Position numbers and translations under genes: made by a program. The notes under the pieces are model-generated. The model had not been told where the DNA came from. It saw nothing but the letters and a program-made list of their open reading frames with translations, and searched no databases. From Halomarinibacterium sedimenti (GTDB lineage: Bacteria; Bacteroidota; Bacteroidia; Flavobacteriales; Flavobacteriaceae), in the NCBI RefSeq assembly GCF_019312585.1, contig NZ_JAHWDP010000004.1:1-64000 (forward strand): a stretch of 64,000 nucleotides of DNA, given 5' to 3'. Positions 52,421 through 60,758 of this stretch are shown in pieces; position 1 is the stretch's first letter, and each line of letters starts with the position of its first letter.

Positions 52421-53617
52421 ATGAATCTAATAAAATCAATCGTAGTAATTATTATCACCATTGCGTTTTTTTCATGTAGTAATGATGATAAAACTTCCAC
52501 ACAAACCAATTTACCTCCTGGAGATTTTACATTGAGCGTTGAAGACATTGCTACTTTCTCTGCACGTGTAACTTGGACAGAATCACAAAATAATAGCGAC
52601 TCACCATTAACATACAAGGTGTATTTAAATGATGAATTACTAGGGGAAGAAATTACGGATAATGAATTTTTGATTACTGAACTTGAAAGTGTGACCAATT
52701 ATTCGGTTAAAGTTGAAGCAGTTAACGATTATGGGACAAAAAATGAGACCACTACTTTTGAAACATTAGAAATACCCGAATTATATTTTTTCAAGTTTTA
52801 CAATCCTAACAATCCATGTTTTTACGATGAAGTAAATTACCTTCCAAATAAAAAAACAGATAGTATTAAACGTTTTAGTTTGTGTACACCTCCTTATTAT
52901 GATAATATAAAATATAAATTTTCGTATGATAACGACGGAAAAATCATTAAAGTTCATGGAACAAGTAATACGTGGGGAACTGCTATAGAGAATTATTCAT
53001 ACAGTGGAATTAACGTCTCAAAAATAGATAGTTATTATGGTTGGGGAGCGGATGGAAGTGTTGTTGATACAATTACTTATACCCCCAATTTTACGGAATA
53101 TGAATATAGAAGATATCATTATGGTTTATCGAGCTATTATTTATTTGAAACAACCCAAAATTATATTTTAAATGGACCAGATGATAAATTGATACAGCAT
53201 AGAAAGAATATTACCTATTCTTATTTAGGTGAAGTGGGAGAAATAATTTATGATTTTGAGTATGAAAATGGAAATCTCATTAGAATTTCAGATTCCAATG
53301 GGGATTTTTGGGATATTGAATATGATAATGCACCAAGTTTTATTACATTTTCAATGAGTTTTGCTTCTAGTTGGCTGCCAGATCATGCTATTACTAAAGT
53401 TGCAGGGCTTTATCAACATAATGATGAAAATTTAATAAATGACCTAAATAAAATTCCAGAAATGTTTAATCATTTCAATACAAACAATCCAAGAATATAT
53501 AGGAAAAATGGGACTATTATAAGAGAGATTCAATACGAGTATAATATTTTTGGTTATCCAAGTAAAGTTATGATTGAAGGAATTGATGATATTCATATTG
53601 ATTATATAGAATTATAA
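52421..53617 (+). CDS. Lipoprotein with fibronectin type III-like domain, unknown function
   Basis: 398 residues. Lipobox 'FFSC' (Cys about 19). A fibronectin type III-like domain spans about 34-112 ('ATFSARVTWTESQ', 'YKVYLNDELLGEE', 'YSVKVEAVNDYG'). The rest has YD-type sequence ('YKFSYDNDGKIIKVHG', 'YDFEYENGNLIRISDSNG', 'IQYEYNIFGYPSKVMIEG'), typical of beta-rich surface lipoproteins. It is AT-richer than its neighbours and sits between an intact and a truncated LD-carboxypeptidase gene, which suggests insertion. Confidence 0.82.
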   Translation: MNLIKSIVVIIITIAFFSCSNDDKTSTQTNLPPGDFTLSVEDIATFSARVTWTESQNNSDSPLTYKVYLNDELLGEEITDNEFLITELESVTNYSVKVEAVNDYGTKNETTTFETLEIPELYFFKFYNPNNPCFYDEVNYLPNKKTDSIKRFSLCTPPYYDNIKYKFSYDNDGKIIKVHGTSNTWGTAIENYSYSGINVSKIDSYYGWGADGSVVDTITYTPNFTEYEYRRYHYGLSSYYLFETTQNYILNGPDDKLIQHRKNITYSYLGEVGEIIYDFEYENGNLIRISDSNGDFWDIEYDNAPSFITFSMSFASSWLPDHAITKVAGLYQHNDENLINDLNKIPEMFNHFNTNNPRIYRKNGTIIREIQYEYNIFGYPSKVMIEGIDDIHIDYIEL

Positions 53618-53624
53618 TTCCACT

Positions 53625-53804
53625 ATGGTCTACAACCATGAACTTGATAAACGTGGCGTGGAGATTATTTACGATGCTGTAAGAAAATACAGTTACCCCA
53701 TTTGTTTTAACTTTCCCGCAGGGCATATAAAAGACAATAGGGCGTTGGTGATGGAGCAGAAAACTACATTGCAAATTACGCCTACCACAGTACAATTTTT
53801 TTAA
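53625..53804 (+). pseudogene. Orphan 3' end of a second LD-carboxypeptidase gene
   Basis: 59-codon frame. Residues EIIYDAVRKYSYP through FPAGHIKDNRALVM (53661-53753) match 52269-52361 of the intact LD-carboxypeptidase at 27 of 31 positions. Many differences at DNA level are synonymous, so this copy evolved as a coding gene before loss of its 5' part. Its tail (KTTLQITPTTVQFF) matches the family's normal beta-strand end but not the intact copy's tail. The upstream 12 codons are not homologous. The catalytic His remains but the nucleophile domain is gone, so it is not functional. Confidence 0.8.
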
Positions 53805-53817
53805 AAATAGCTTAAAA

Positions 53818-54023
53818 GTTAGTTTTAAACTAACTGCAGTTAGTTAAAAGCTAACAGTAGTTACCGAAAAGCTAACTCGGGTTAGTAAAAAGCTAACAGT
53901 GGTTAGCTAAAAAGATACTTTTGTTACCGAAAAGCTAACTTGTGTTAGTTAAAAACAAACAAGTGTAACCAAAAAGCTAACCGTAGTTAGTTAAAAGCTA
54001 ACACAGGTTAATAAAAAGCTAAC
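53818..54023. repeat. Ten-unit tandem array, exact 21-bp period, quasi-palindromic 17-bp units
   Basis: Ten copies of a 17-bp unit, consensus GTTAGTTAAAAGCTAAC, each followed by a 4-bp variable spacer (tgca, agta, tcgg, agtg, tttt, ttgt, aagt, cgta, acag). Unit starts are 53818, 53839, 53860, 53881, 53902, 53923, 53944, 53965, 53986 and 54007, with no indel. Arms GTTAG / CTAAC are inverted; the first unit is a perfect GTTAGTTT-T-AAACTAAC palindrome. The right half (AAAAGCTAAC) is better conserved than the left. One frame would read as heptapeptides of K-L-T-x-V-(S/T)-(E/K) type broken by several TAA codons. It lies between the LD-carboxypeptidase remnant and the gene at 54095. Confidence 0.9.
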
Positions 54024-54094
54024 TTTTGAGGTTTTTGGACTAAAGGGGTGGTGTTGTGGATTTAGAAAATAGGATTTTGTATTTTAGCTGACAT

Positions 54095-54745
54095 ATGAAA
54101 GTATACATAATAATAATTTTTTTTCTAATTTTTTTCTCAGGTATTGGACAAATTGAAAGAAGCCCGACAATATTAGTACTCAATTCACAGAAAACAATTG
54201 TAGATAAGAAATATGATTCAATTGCAAAATTAATGGTTAGGAAGGGTCTGACTGAAGAGCATAAAAAAAGAATAAGAGAGTCGAACGCCGAGTTTCCATT
54301 AATATCAGAAAAAGAGATATTGTTTTTAGAAGAGGTTGATATTTCTACGCAAATACCATACGGAGTTTATTATATTTTAAGCTATAAGTTTTTTGAATAC
54401 TATCAAAATCTATTGATTTTTCCAGCTAAAGAGAATAATGATTCAAGTTTGGAACAATTAAATATAATATCTGAGAAATATGATACAAATTGGGTTGTAA
54501 ATATTCCTTTAACAGAGTTTTATTTTGAGAATGGAGTAAACAAAGGGATAGTTAAATACCAACTTTATAATAAAAAATCAAAAGAAATTTTAATAGAGAA
54601 AGAGTTAAATATTAATGATCATAACTTTGGAGGAGAAATGGCTTGTTTAGAAGGTACTATTAGTTGTGTAATTATGAACTCAATCTGGACAATATCTCTT
54701 GAAGTTTATAATTTCATGCTTAAAAATAAAATGTACTGGCGTTAA
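54095..54745 (+). CDS. Exported protein of unknown function
   Basis: 216 residues. A hydrophobic signal segment spans about 2-18 ('VYIIIIFFLIFFSGIG'). The rest contains 'YDTNWVVNIPLTEFYFENGVNKGIVKYQLYNKKSKEILIEKEL' (about 129-171), a beta-rich segment as seen in some lipoprotein-like proteins, and two Cys late (about 188 and 195). No known family is recognised. It is very AT-rich compared with yraN and mfd beyond it, and lies directly after the 21-bp array. Confidence 0.7.
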   Translation: MKVYIIIIFFLIFFSGIGQIERSPTILVLNSQKTIVDKKYDSIAKLMVRKGLTEEHKKRIRESNAEFPLISEKEILFLEEVDISTQIPYGVYYILSYKFFEYYQNLLIFPAKENNDSSLEQLNIISEKYDTNWVVNIPLTEFYFENGVNKGIVKYQLYNKKSKEILIEKELNINDHNFGGEMACLEGTISCVIMNSIWTISLEVYNFMLKNKMYWR

Positions 54746-54790
54746 CTTAAAAAGTATAATACCAAATCCAGTAGAGTTTAAATTCAATCA

Positions 54791-55153
54791 ATGGCCTACC
54801 ATAACGAACTCGGCAAATTAGGCGAGGAGCTCGCCACACAATACCTGCTTAGGGAAGGGTACAATATCCTGGAGCGTAATTTTGTGTACGACAAAGCTGA
54901 GATCGACATCATTGCCCAAAAAGAGGAAGGTGTTATCGTAATTGTGGAGGTTAAAACCCGTAATAGTGCTGCGTTTGGGAATCCACAGGAGTTTGTTTCA
55001 AAAAGTAAAATAAAATTATTGGTCAAAGCTGCAAACGAGTATATCATCGACCGCCAACTCGACGCCGAGGTACGGTTCGATATTATTGCCGTGCTTAAAA
55101 ACAAAAAGGAAGAACGCATCGAGCATTTTGAGAATGCGTTTTATCATTTTTAA
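54791..55153 (+). CDS. YraN / UPF0102 family endonuclease-like protein
   Basis: 120 residues. 'LGKLGEELATQYLLREGYNILERNFVYDKAEIDIIAQKEEGVIVIVEVKTRNS' (about 6-58) holds the PD-(D/E)xK-type core (Glu, Asp, then ExK in VEVKTR). The family resembles archaeal Holliday-junction resolvases; its role is not settled. It is a single gene followed by a REP-like element. Confidence 0.92.
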   Translation: MAYHNELGKLGEELATQYLLREGYNILERNFVYDKAEIDIIAQKEEGVIVIVEVKTRNSAAFGNPQEFVSKSKIKLLVKAANEYIIDRQLDAEVRFDIIAVLKNKKEERIEHFENAFYHF

Positions 55154-55174
55154 TATTTGTCATTCAGGAGTTTA

Positions 55175-55193
55175 CACTGAGCCTGTCGAAGTG
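55175..55193. repeat. REP-like palindromic element
   Basis: CACTGAGCCTGTCGAAGTG, a short sequence with inverted CACT/AGTG ends that I know as widely repeated between genes in many bacteria. A related GTCCTGTCGAACTC occurs upstream of ssb at 43155-43168. Confidence 0.5.
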
Positions 55194-55205
55194 TGAGCAC
55201 AGCAT

Positions 55206-55340
55206 CTACTTCTCCTTCTTCTTAAACAAAAACCCCAGTGGCAACCAAATAAGAAAAAAGAAGAATTTCCCTGTAACCAATCCCACAATGGTGATGATGG
55301 CAGCAATAATCATGAAAATGTAACTCCAATTCGTATTCAT
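55206..55340 (-). CDS. Small membrane protein (44 residues)
   Basis: Frame from ATG 55340 to TAG 55206. It has one long or two short hydrophobic segments (about 7-26 and 26-39, 'YIFMIIAAIITIVGLVTG' and 'FFFFLIWLPLGFLF') and a basic tail KKKEK. It sits 9 nt before the mfd 3' end's complement and after yraN, on the mfd strand just downstream of mfd. The frame, the membrane-like composition and the basic end support a real small gene; the function is unknown. Confidence 0.6.
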   Translation of the reverse strand: MNTNWSYIFMIIAAIITIVGLVTGKFFFFLIWLPLGFLFKKKEK

Positions 55341-55349
55341 ATCAACCCA

Positions 55350-58300
55350 TTATTCAAAACGTTCCAACGCCTGTAAGGCTTTATTTACTGAAGTAATCCC
55401 TTCGATAGTTAACAACAATCGCAAGCCGTTTCGAGTTTGTTTTTCCTTCATTTTTACCTGTTGCGGATTTTGCTGTACAAACTCTAACACTTTCCCAAAG
55501 GCAGGACTTTGGTAAAAGTTGCTCTGTTGGTCGCTTATAAAATACCCCACCAGCCTTTTCTTCTTCATCACCACACGTTCTAAGCCCATTTGTATGGCCT
55601 TCCATTTTATACGGACGCTATTCAATAAATCCACAGCAGGTTGTGGCAATTCTCCAAATCGATCCACCAATTGGGCTTCAAATTTTTGAAGTTCGGCTTC
55701 CGTTTTTAAGTCGTTGAGTTGGGTGTACAAATTCAATCGTTCGGTGATATTATTCACATAATCATCTGGGAACAGTAACGTGAAATCGGTATCAATCACC
55801 GTTTCTTTGATGAATTCTTTTTTCTCGTGTTCGGTACCCGAATAAAGGTCTTTAAACTCTTTTTCTTTCAGTTCATCAATCGCTTCCGCCAGAATTTTTT
55901 GATAAGTTTCAAAACCAATCTCATTGATAAACCCGCTTTGCTCACCTCCTAATAAATCTCCTGCGCCACGAATTTCCAAATCTTTCATTGCAATCTGAAA
56001 GCCGCTTCCCAATTCACTAAACTGCTCCAAAGCTGTGATTCGTTTTCGAGCATCATCGGTCATCGCACTGTATTCCGGCGTGATAAAGTAACAGAAGGCC
56101 TTTTTGTTGCTTCGGCCAACACGACCTCGCATTTGGTGAAGGTCACTAAGTCCAAAATTATTGGCGTTATTAATAAAAATGGTGTTGGCGTTGGAGACAT
56201 CCAAACCACTTTCAATAATGGTGGTGGACACCAAAACATCAAATTCATTATTCATAAAAGCCAGCATCAAGCTTTCCAGCTTTTTTCCGTCGAGTTGTCC
56301 GTGACCAATGCCTATTTTGGCATCGGGCACTAGCCGCTGAATCATCCCCGCCACTTCCTTGATATTTTCAATACGATTGTGCACAAAAAAGACTTGTCCG
56401 CCACGGGATATCTCATATCGAATTGCATCCCGAATGGTTTCTTCCGAAAAACGAATGACTTGCGTTTCCACAGGATATCGATTAGGTGGAGGGGTAGTTA
56501 TCACCGATAAATCCCGCGCTGCCATTAAACTAAACTGAAGCGTTCGCGGAATGGGGGTTGCCGTTAAGGTAAGGGTATCGACATTTTCTTTGATGGTTTT
56601 TAGCTTGTCTTTTACCGCGACTCCAAATTTTTGTTCCTCATCAATAATGAGTAACCCGAGGTCTTTAAATTGCACCGATTTATTCACTAACTGGTGCGTG
56701 CCAATAACGATGTCGAGCGTTCCGTTTTGCAATCCGTCAATCACTTCTTTTCGTTGTTTGGCACTTCTAAATCGGTTGAGGTAATCTACTTTCACGGGCA
56801 TATCGGCCAAACGTTCAGTAAAGGTTTTAAAATGCTGAAAAGCCAAAATGGTGGTTGGTACTAAAACCGCTACTTGCTTTCCATTGTCCACGGCTTTAAA
56901 TGCTGCTCTTATGGCGACTTCGGTTTTTCCAAATCCCACGTCACCACACACCAGGCGGTCCATAGGACGTTCGTTTTCCATGTCCCGTTTTACGTCTTCG
57001 GTGGCGGTGATTTGGTCGGGCGTATCTTCATAGATAAAGGAGGATTCTAATTCGTGTTGTAAGTAGGAATCGGGCGCAAACTGAAACCCTTTTTGGAGCC
57101 TGCGTTTGGCGTATAATTCAATAAGGTTAAAGGCAATTTCCTTAACGCGGGATTTGGTTTTCTGCTTCAGGTTTTTCCAAGCCGCACTTCCCAGTTTATA
57201 GATTTTAGGAACGGTGCCATCCTTTCCATTAAATTTTGAAATTTTATGCAACGAATGAATACTGAGGTATAAAATATCCCTGTCGCCATAAATTAATTTA
57301 ATGGCTTCCTGCATTTTGCCTTCCACATCAATTTTTTGAAGTCCCGCAAATTTTCCAATTCCATGGTCAATATGGGTTACATAATCACCAATTTCTAGCG
57401 AAGTGAGTTCTTTTAACGTAATGGCCTGCTTTTTGGCGTATACGTTCTTTAGCTGAAATTTATGATAGCGCTCAAATAATTGATGGTCTGTATAGCATAG
57501 TATTTTTTGTTCCTCATCCCGAAACCCTTGATAGAGTGGAAACACTACAGTTTCAAACTGGTCAACGTGCTGGTGCGAATCTTCAAAAATGTCGTGAAAT
57601 CGTTTGGCTTGGGATTCGCTACTGCAAAAAATGTAATTGGTAAATCCTTTTGCAGTATGCTCATTAAGGTGGTCCATCAACAAATTAAATTGCTTGTTGA
57701 AGGAAGGCTGTGGCTTTACATTAAATGAAATATTTTCGGAAGAAAGATTATTTTCCGAAGGCGAAACCACAACAGTCTTAAATGATTCCAGTTGTTTTTT
57801 CAGTAAAGCCGAAGTGCAAAATAATGCCGATGGCTCACTTAACTTAACTTCCGTTTTAATTTCTGAAAAGGCTTCTGTTGCTTTTGCAAAAAGTTTGTCG
57901 AGACTACTGCTAAGAAGCTCTTCGTTTTTAATAAAAACCACCGTTTTATTGGCTATGTATTGTAAAAAAGTTTCCCGCTTTTCATCCAACATTTTGTTTT
58001 CCACATTGGGGATGATGGATACTTTTTTGTGTTGTTCTAGCGACAGTTGTGTTTCCACATCAAAGGTGCGAATACTTTCAATTTCGTCGCCAAAAAATTC
58101 AATCCGGTAGGGCTCATCATTGCTAAACGAAAAGACATCCAAAATCCCACCACGTACTGAAAATTCGCCAGGTTCGGTCACAAAATCGGTGCGTTTAAAC
58201 TTATATTCAAACAAGACTTCGTTTACAAAGTCGATGGAAAGTTCATCGCCATTGGCAATTTTTAGGGTGTTGCGTTCTAGTTCTTTTCGAGTAACTACTT

Positions 58301-58691
58301 TTTCAAAAAGTGCCTCAGGATAGGTGACAATAAGCGCAGGTTTTTTTCTAGAATTAATACGGTTAAGTACTTCACTTCGCAACAGTACATTGGCGTTATC
58401 TGTTTCTTCAATTTGGTAAGGCCTTCGATAGCTTCCTGGGTAAAAGAGGACATTGTCTGCACCCAATAAGTTTTCCAAATCATTAAGGTGATAGGCCGCT
58501 TCTTCTTTATCGTTTAAAATAATAAGAAAGGGTAACGCAGTGGTTTTAAAAACGTCAGCAATAACAAGCGATAAAGAGGAGCCAGCAAGGCCAGAAAGTG
58601 TTGTCTTTTCTTGAGTTTGGGAAATAGTATCCCGCAGTTTTCGTGTTTTCGAAGACTGTGCAAAAAGAGATGAAACCAGCGATTTACTCAT
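55350..58691 (-). CDS. mfd: Transcription-repair coupling factor Mfd
   Basis: 1113 residues. UvrB-like N-terminal domains (about 1-330), then the RNA-polymerase-interacting CarD-like domain starting 'LEIGDYVTHIDHGIGKFAGLQKI' (about 430-452). Helicase motifs: Walker A 'GDVGFGKTEVAIRAAF' (about 585-600), 'LLIIDEEQKFGV' (about 687-698), 'LTLTATPIPRTLQ' (about 713-725) and 'QMRGRVGRS' (about 855-863). The TRCF C-terminal domain is at about 960-1070. It removes stalled RNA polymerase and recruits UvrA. The putative -7 box ends 9 nt before the ATG, so the leader would be very short. Confidence 0.97.
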   Translation of the reverse strand: MSKSLVSSLFAQSSKTRKLRDTISQTQEKTTLSGLAGSSLSLVIADVFKTTALPFLIILNDKEEAAYHLNDLENLLGADNVLFYPGSYRRPYQIEETDNANVLLRSEVLNRINSRKKPALIVTYPEALFEKVVTRKELERNTLKIANGDELSIDFVNEVLFEYKFKRTDFVTEPGEFSVRGGILDVFSFSNDEPYRIEFFGDEIESIRTFDVETQLSLEQHKKVSIIPNVENKMLDEKRETFLQYIANKTVVFIKNEELLSSSLDKLFAKATEAFSEIKTEVKLSEPSALFCTSALLKKQLESFKTVVVSPSENNLSSENISFNVKPQPSFNKQFNLLMDHLNEHTAKGFTNYIFCSSESQAKRFHDIFEDSHQHVDQFETVVFPLYQGFRDEEQKILCYTDHQLFERYHKFQLKNVYAKKQAITLKELTSLEIGDYVTHIDHGIGKFAGLQKIDVEGKMQEAIKLIYGDRDILYLSIHSLHKISKFNGKDGTVPKIYKLGSAAWKNLKQKTKSRVKEIAFNLIELYAKRRLQKGFQFAPDSYLQHELESSFIYEDTPDQITATEDVKRDMENERPMDRLVCGDVGFGKTEVAIRAAFKAVDNGKQVAVLVPTTILAFQHFKTFTERLADMPVKVDYLNRFRSAKQRKEVIDGLQNGTLDIVIGTHQLVNKSVQFKDLGLLIIDEEQKFGVAVKDKLKTIKENVDTLTLTATPIPRTLQFSLMAARDLSVITTPPPNRYPVETQVIRFSEETIRDAIRYEISRGGQVFFVHNRIENIKEVAGMIQRLVPDAKIGIGHGQLDGKKLESLMLAFMNNEFDVLVSTTIIESGLDVSNANTIFINNANNFGLSDLHQMRGRVGRSNKKAFCYFITPEYSAMTDDARKRITALEQFSELGSGFQIAMKDLEIRGAGDLLGGEQSGFINEIGFETYQKILAEAIDELKEKEFKDLYSGTEHEKKEFIKETVIDTDFTLLFPDDYVNNITERLNLYTQLNDLKTEAELQKFEAQLVDRFGELPQPAVDLLNSVRIKWKAIQMGLERVVMKKKRLVGYFISDQQSNFYQSPAFGKVLEFVQQNPQQVKMKEKQTRNGLRLLLTIEGITSVNKALQALERFE

Positions 58692-58699
58692 TGCTGGCG

Positions 58700-58707
58700 C
58701 AAAGATA
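58700..58707 (-). promoter_or_regulatory. Putative -7 element for mfd
   Basis: Minus-strand TATCTTTG (TAnnTTTG), only 8 nt before the mfd ATG. If used, the transcript starts almost at the start codon. Confidence 0.4.
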
Positions 58708-58780
58708 ACAATCCCCTAAAGGCAGAAAAAAAGTTACCGTTATTTTTATGAAATATTTCAGTAAAAAGAATAACAAACTT

Positions 58781-58788
58781 TATATTTG
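58781..58788 (+). promoter_or_regulatory. Putative -7 element for the TerB-like gene
   Basis: TATATTTG (TAnnTTTG), 17 nt before the ATG at 58806. TTTC lies near the -33 position. Confidence 0.5.
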
Positions 58789-58805
58789 CACAATAAATTT
58801 GAACT

Positions 58806-59231
58806 ATGTCATTTACAGATCTTTTTGAAAGTGGAACACGCGGAAGAAACCTTGGGCATTTTGCCGCTATGGTTAATATTGCAACTTCTCACGGGACCAC
58901 TCATGAAAATGAAACTAAATTATTGAAACGTTTTGCTAGAAAATTAGACATTACAGACCTTGAGTATGAGGAGATAATAAAGAATCCTTCAAAATATCCT
59001 ATCAGCCCTCCAAATAGTGCAGATGAGCGTTTGGAAAGAATGCTTGATTTATTTAAAATGATTTTTGCCGATCACGAAATTGATGACGAAGAGCGTGTGC
59101 TCATTGAAAGATATGCTATTGGCTTAGGATATACTGAAGAATTGGCTGCTACTTTAATTAAGCGTTCTATCGAAATTTTTAATGGCGGATTAGACCTTGA
59201 AGATTATCGCTATTTACTTAATAAAAAGTAA
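58806..59231 (+). CDS. TerB-like helical protein
   Basis: 141 residues, all-helical. 'NLGHFAAMVNIATSHGTTHENETKLLKRFARKLDI' (about 15-49) and 'MLDLFKMIFADHEIDDEERVLIERYAIGLGY' (about 80-110) match the two halves of TerB/tellurite-resistance-like domains, with acidic metal-binding residues. Despite the name, such proteins mostly sit in stress or signalling loci. Its stop codon abuts that of the convergent histidine kinase gene without spacing. A functional link to the kinase-GTPase set is possible but not shown. Confidence 0.8.
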   Translation: MSFTDLFESGTRGRNLGHFAAMVNIATSHGTTHENETKLLKRFARKLDITDLEYEEIIKNPSKYPISPPNSADERLERMLDLFKMIFADHEIDDEERVLIERYAIGLGYTEELAATLIKRSIEIFNGGLDLEDYRYLLNKK

Positions 59232-60758
59232 TTATTGATTTAAACTTTCCTTTATAGCCTTAAACAATTCTTTTTTGGTAAAAGGCTTCATTAGATAATT
59301 AGAAATTTCTTTTTCTTCTAAAGTATTTTGGAATTCTAATAATGAATTGCCACTTGCTACAATAATAGGGGTTTTATTTATAGAATCTTCGGGATGTTCT
59401 TTTACTTTATCAATAAAACTGAAGATATCTATATCGGGAATCGTGGTTTTAGCAATAATAACATCAATTCTCTTTTTCTCTAAAAGCGAAAATGCCATGG
59501 CGCCATCGGTAGCTAAGTGCATCACATAAGCTTCGTCGTTATTAAGAAAATGCTTAAAAAATAGCATTTGGTTGTCCTTTATATCTTCAATTACCAGGAT
59601 GTTTTTGTTGATATAAATTCCTGGGATTTTTTTTGTTTTATAAGCCTTCTTTTTAGGAATTCTTGTGGTAAATGGGATATCCAAAATAAATTCTGTACCA
59701 ACATCTATTTTACTTTCAACAGCAACGGTTCCATTCATTAATTGGACAAGATTTTTCACTATTTTAAGACCCAAGCCATCTCCCAAAGGTTTGAGTTTTT
59801 CCTTTTCGAGTTGTAAATAATTGTCAAAAACTTTGCTTATTTTCTCTTGGGCTATTCCTTTTCCAGTATCTTTTATGATAAATCGAATGACGGTTTCATT
59901 AGAAGATTTTATGTGTTGGTTATTTGGAGAAGGGACAACACTCAACGATACACTCCCACGATAGGTATTTTGAAATGCATTTTCGATTAAATTAAATAAT
60001 ATTTGATGTAATCGGTTGGGGTCTCCAATAAGTGCTGTATGTACCTTGCTTTCTGTTTCTACAGTAAAGTGAATATCGCTGGAATACTTATGCTGAAAAT
60101 GCTTATAAATAGCCGCCATAAAGGTAGAAAGGTTAAAGTTTACGTGCTTTAACTCTAATACCCCATCCTCTATTTTTGAAATGTCCAATAAATCTTCCAT
60201 CAACACCTTAAGTTGCAACCCAGTTTTTTGAGCAACTTTTAACAGTTCGGTTTGTTCATAGCTCAAGGAACTTGCCGAAAGTGTTTCTAAAAATCCTAAA
60301 AGATTGTTGAGCGGGTTACGTATTTCGTGATTTAAGTTTGCTAGGAACGTATTTTTAAATTCTTCTTTTGCTTCAAGCAACTTTTTCTCGAAATCCAATT
60401 TATTTTTTGCAATTGAAGCTTCGTTTTTTTCCTGAACTATGGGTTGTGAATTTTCATAGTGTTCAGTAAGGTCGAAGAAAAACAGGAAGAAGCGTTTTTC
60501 TTTTTTAATGACCTCAACATCAATAATCTTTTTTACTCCTTCAAATTCAATATTGATACAAGGAAATTGAATATTTTCATTAATAGACGTTAAAACCTCT
60601 GGGAAAAGTTCAAAAAAGAGATGAAAATTAGAAATATTAGACTTTTCTGCAATGTTGAAAATAGCGTTATCACTGGAAATCACTTCTCCTTTTTGAGAGA
60701 TTTCAATTTCTTGAACCCGACTCTCAAAAAGCTGCTTTTTTAAGTTTCCATATGCCAT
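59232..60758 (-). CDS. Hybrid histidine kinase with a receiver lacking the phospho-Asp
   Basis: 508 residues, no membrane segment. An N-terminal PAS-like sensor domain (about 12-100) and a coiled coil (about 108-137) precede HisKA with His144 in 'NHEIRNPLNN'. The ATPase domain has the N box 'LFNLIENAFQNT' (254-265), 'DTGKGIA' and 'GDGLGLKIV', so the kinase looks active. The C-terminal receiver (about 385-508) keeps Glu391/Asp392, Ser469 and Lys491, but the phospho-acceptor position is Lys437 ('DVIIAKTTIPDID'). It overlaps the GTPase stop by 1 nt (TAATG). The sensor-like domain is paralogous to the free protein 61301-61699. Confidence 0.9.
   Translation of the reverse strand: MAYGNLKKQLFESRVQEIEISQKGEVISSDNAIFNIAEKSNISNFHLFFELFPEVLTSINENIQFPCINIEFEGVKKIIDVEVIKKEKRFFLFFFDLTEHYENSQPIVQEKNEASIAKNKLDFEKKLLEAKEEFKNTFLANLNHEIRNPLNNLLGFLETLSASSLSYEQTELLKVAQKTGLQLKVLMEDLLDISKIEDGVLELKHVNFNLSTFMAAIYKHFQHKYSSDIHFTVETESKVHTALIGDPNRLHQILFNLIENAFQNTYRGSVSLSVVPSPNNQHIKSSNETVIRFIIKDTGKGIAQEKISKVFDNYLQLEKEKLKPLGDGLGLKIVKNLVQLMNGTVAVESKIDVGTEFILDIPFTTRIPKKKAYKTKKIPGIYINKNILVIEDIKDNQMLFFKHFLNNDEAYVMHLATDGAMAFSLLEKKRIDVIIAKTTIPDIDIFSFIDKVKEHPEDSINKTPIIVASGNSLLEFQNTLEEKEISNYLMKPFTKKELFKAIKESLNQ

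Noticed and set aside
53818-54023. CRISPR array
   Set aside because: Units are 17 bp and spacers only 4 bp, and no cas genes are nearby; this is a tandem repeat of another kind.
57637-58110. 157-codon plus-strand reading frame
   Set aside because: Lies antisense within mfd, whose domains run through without break.
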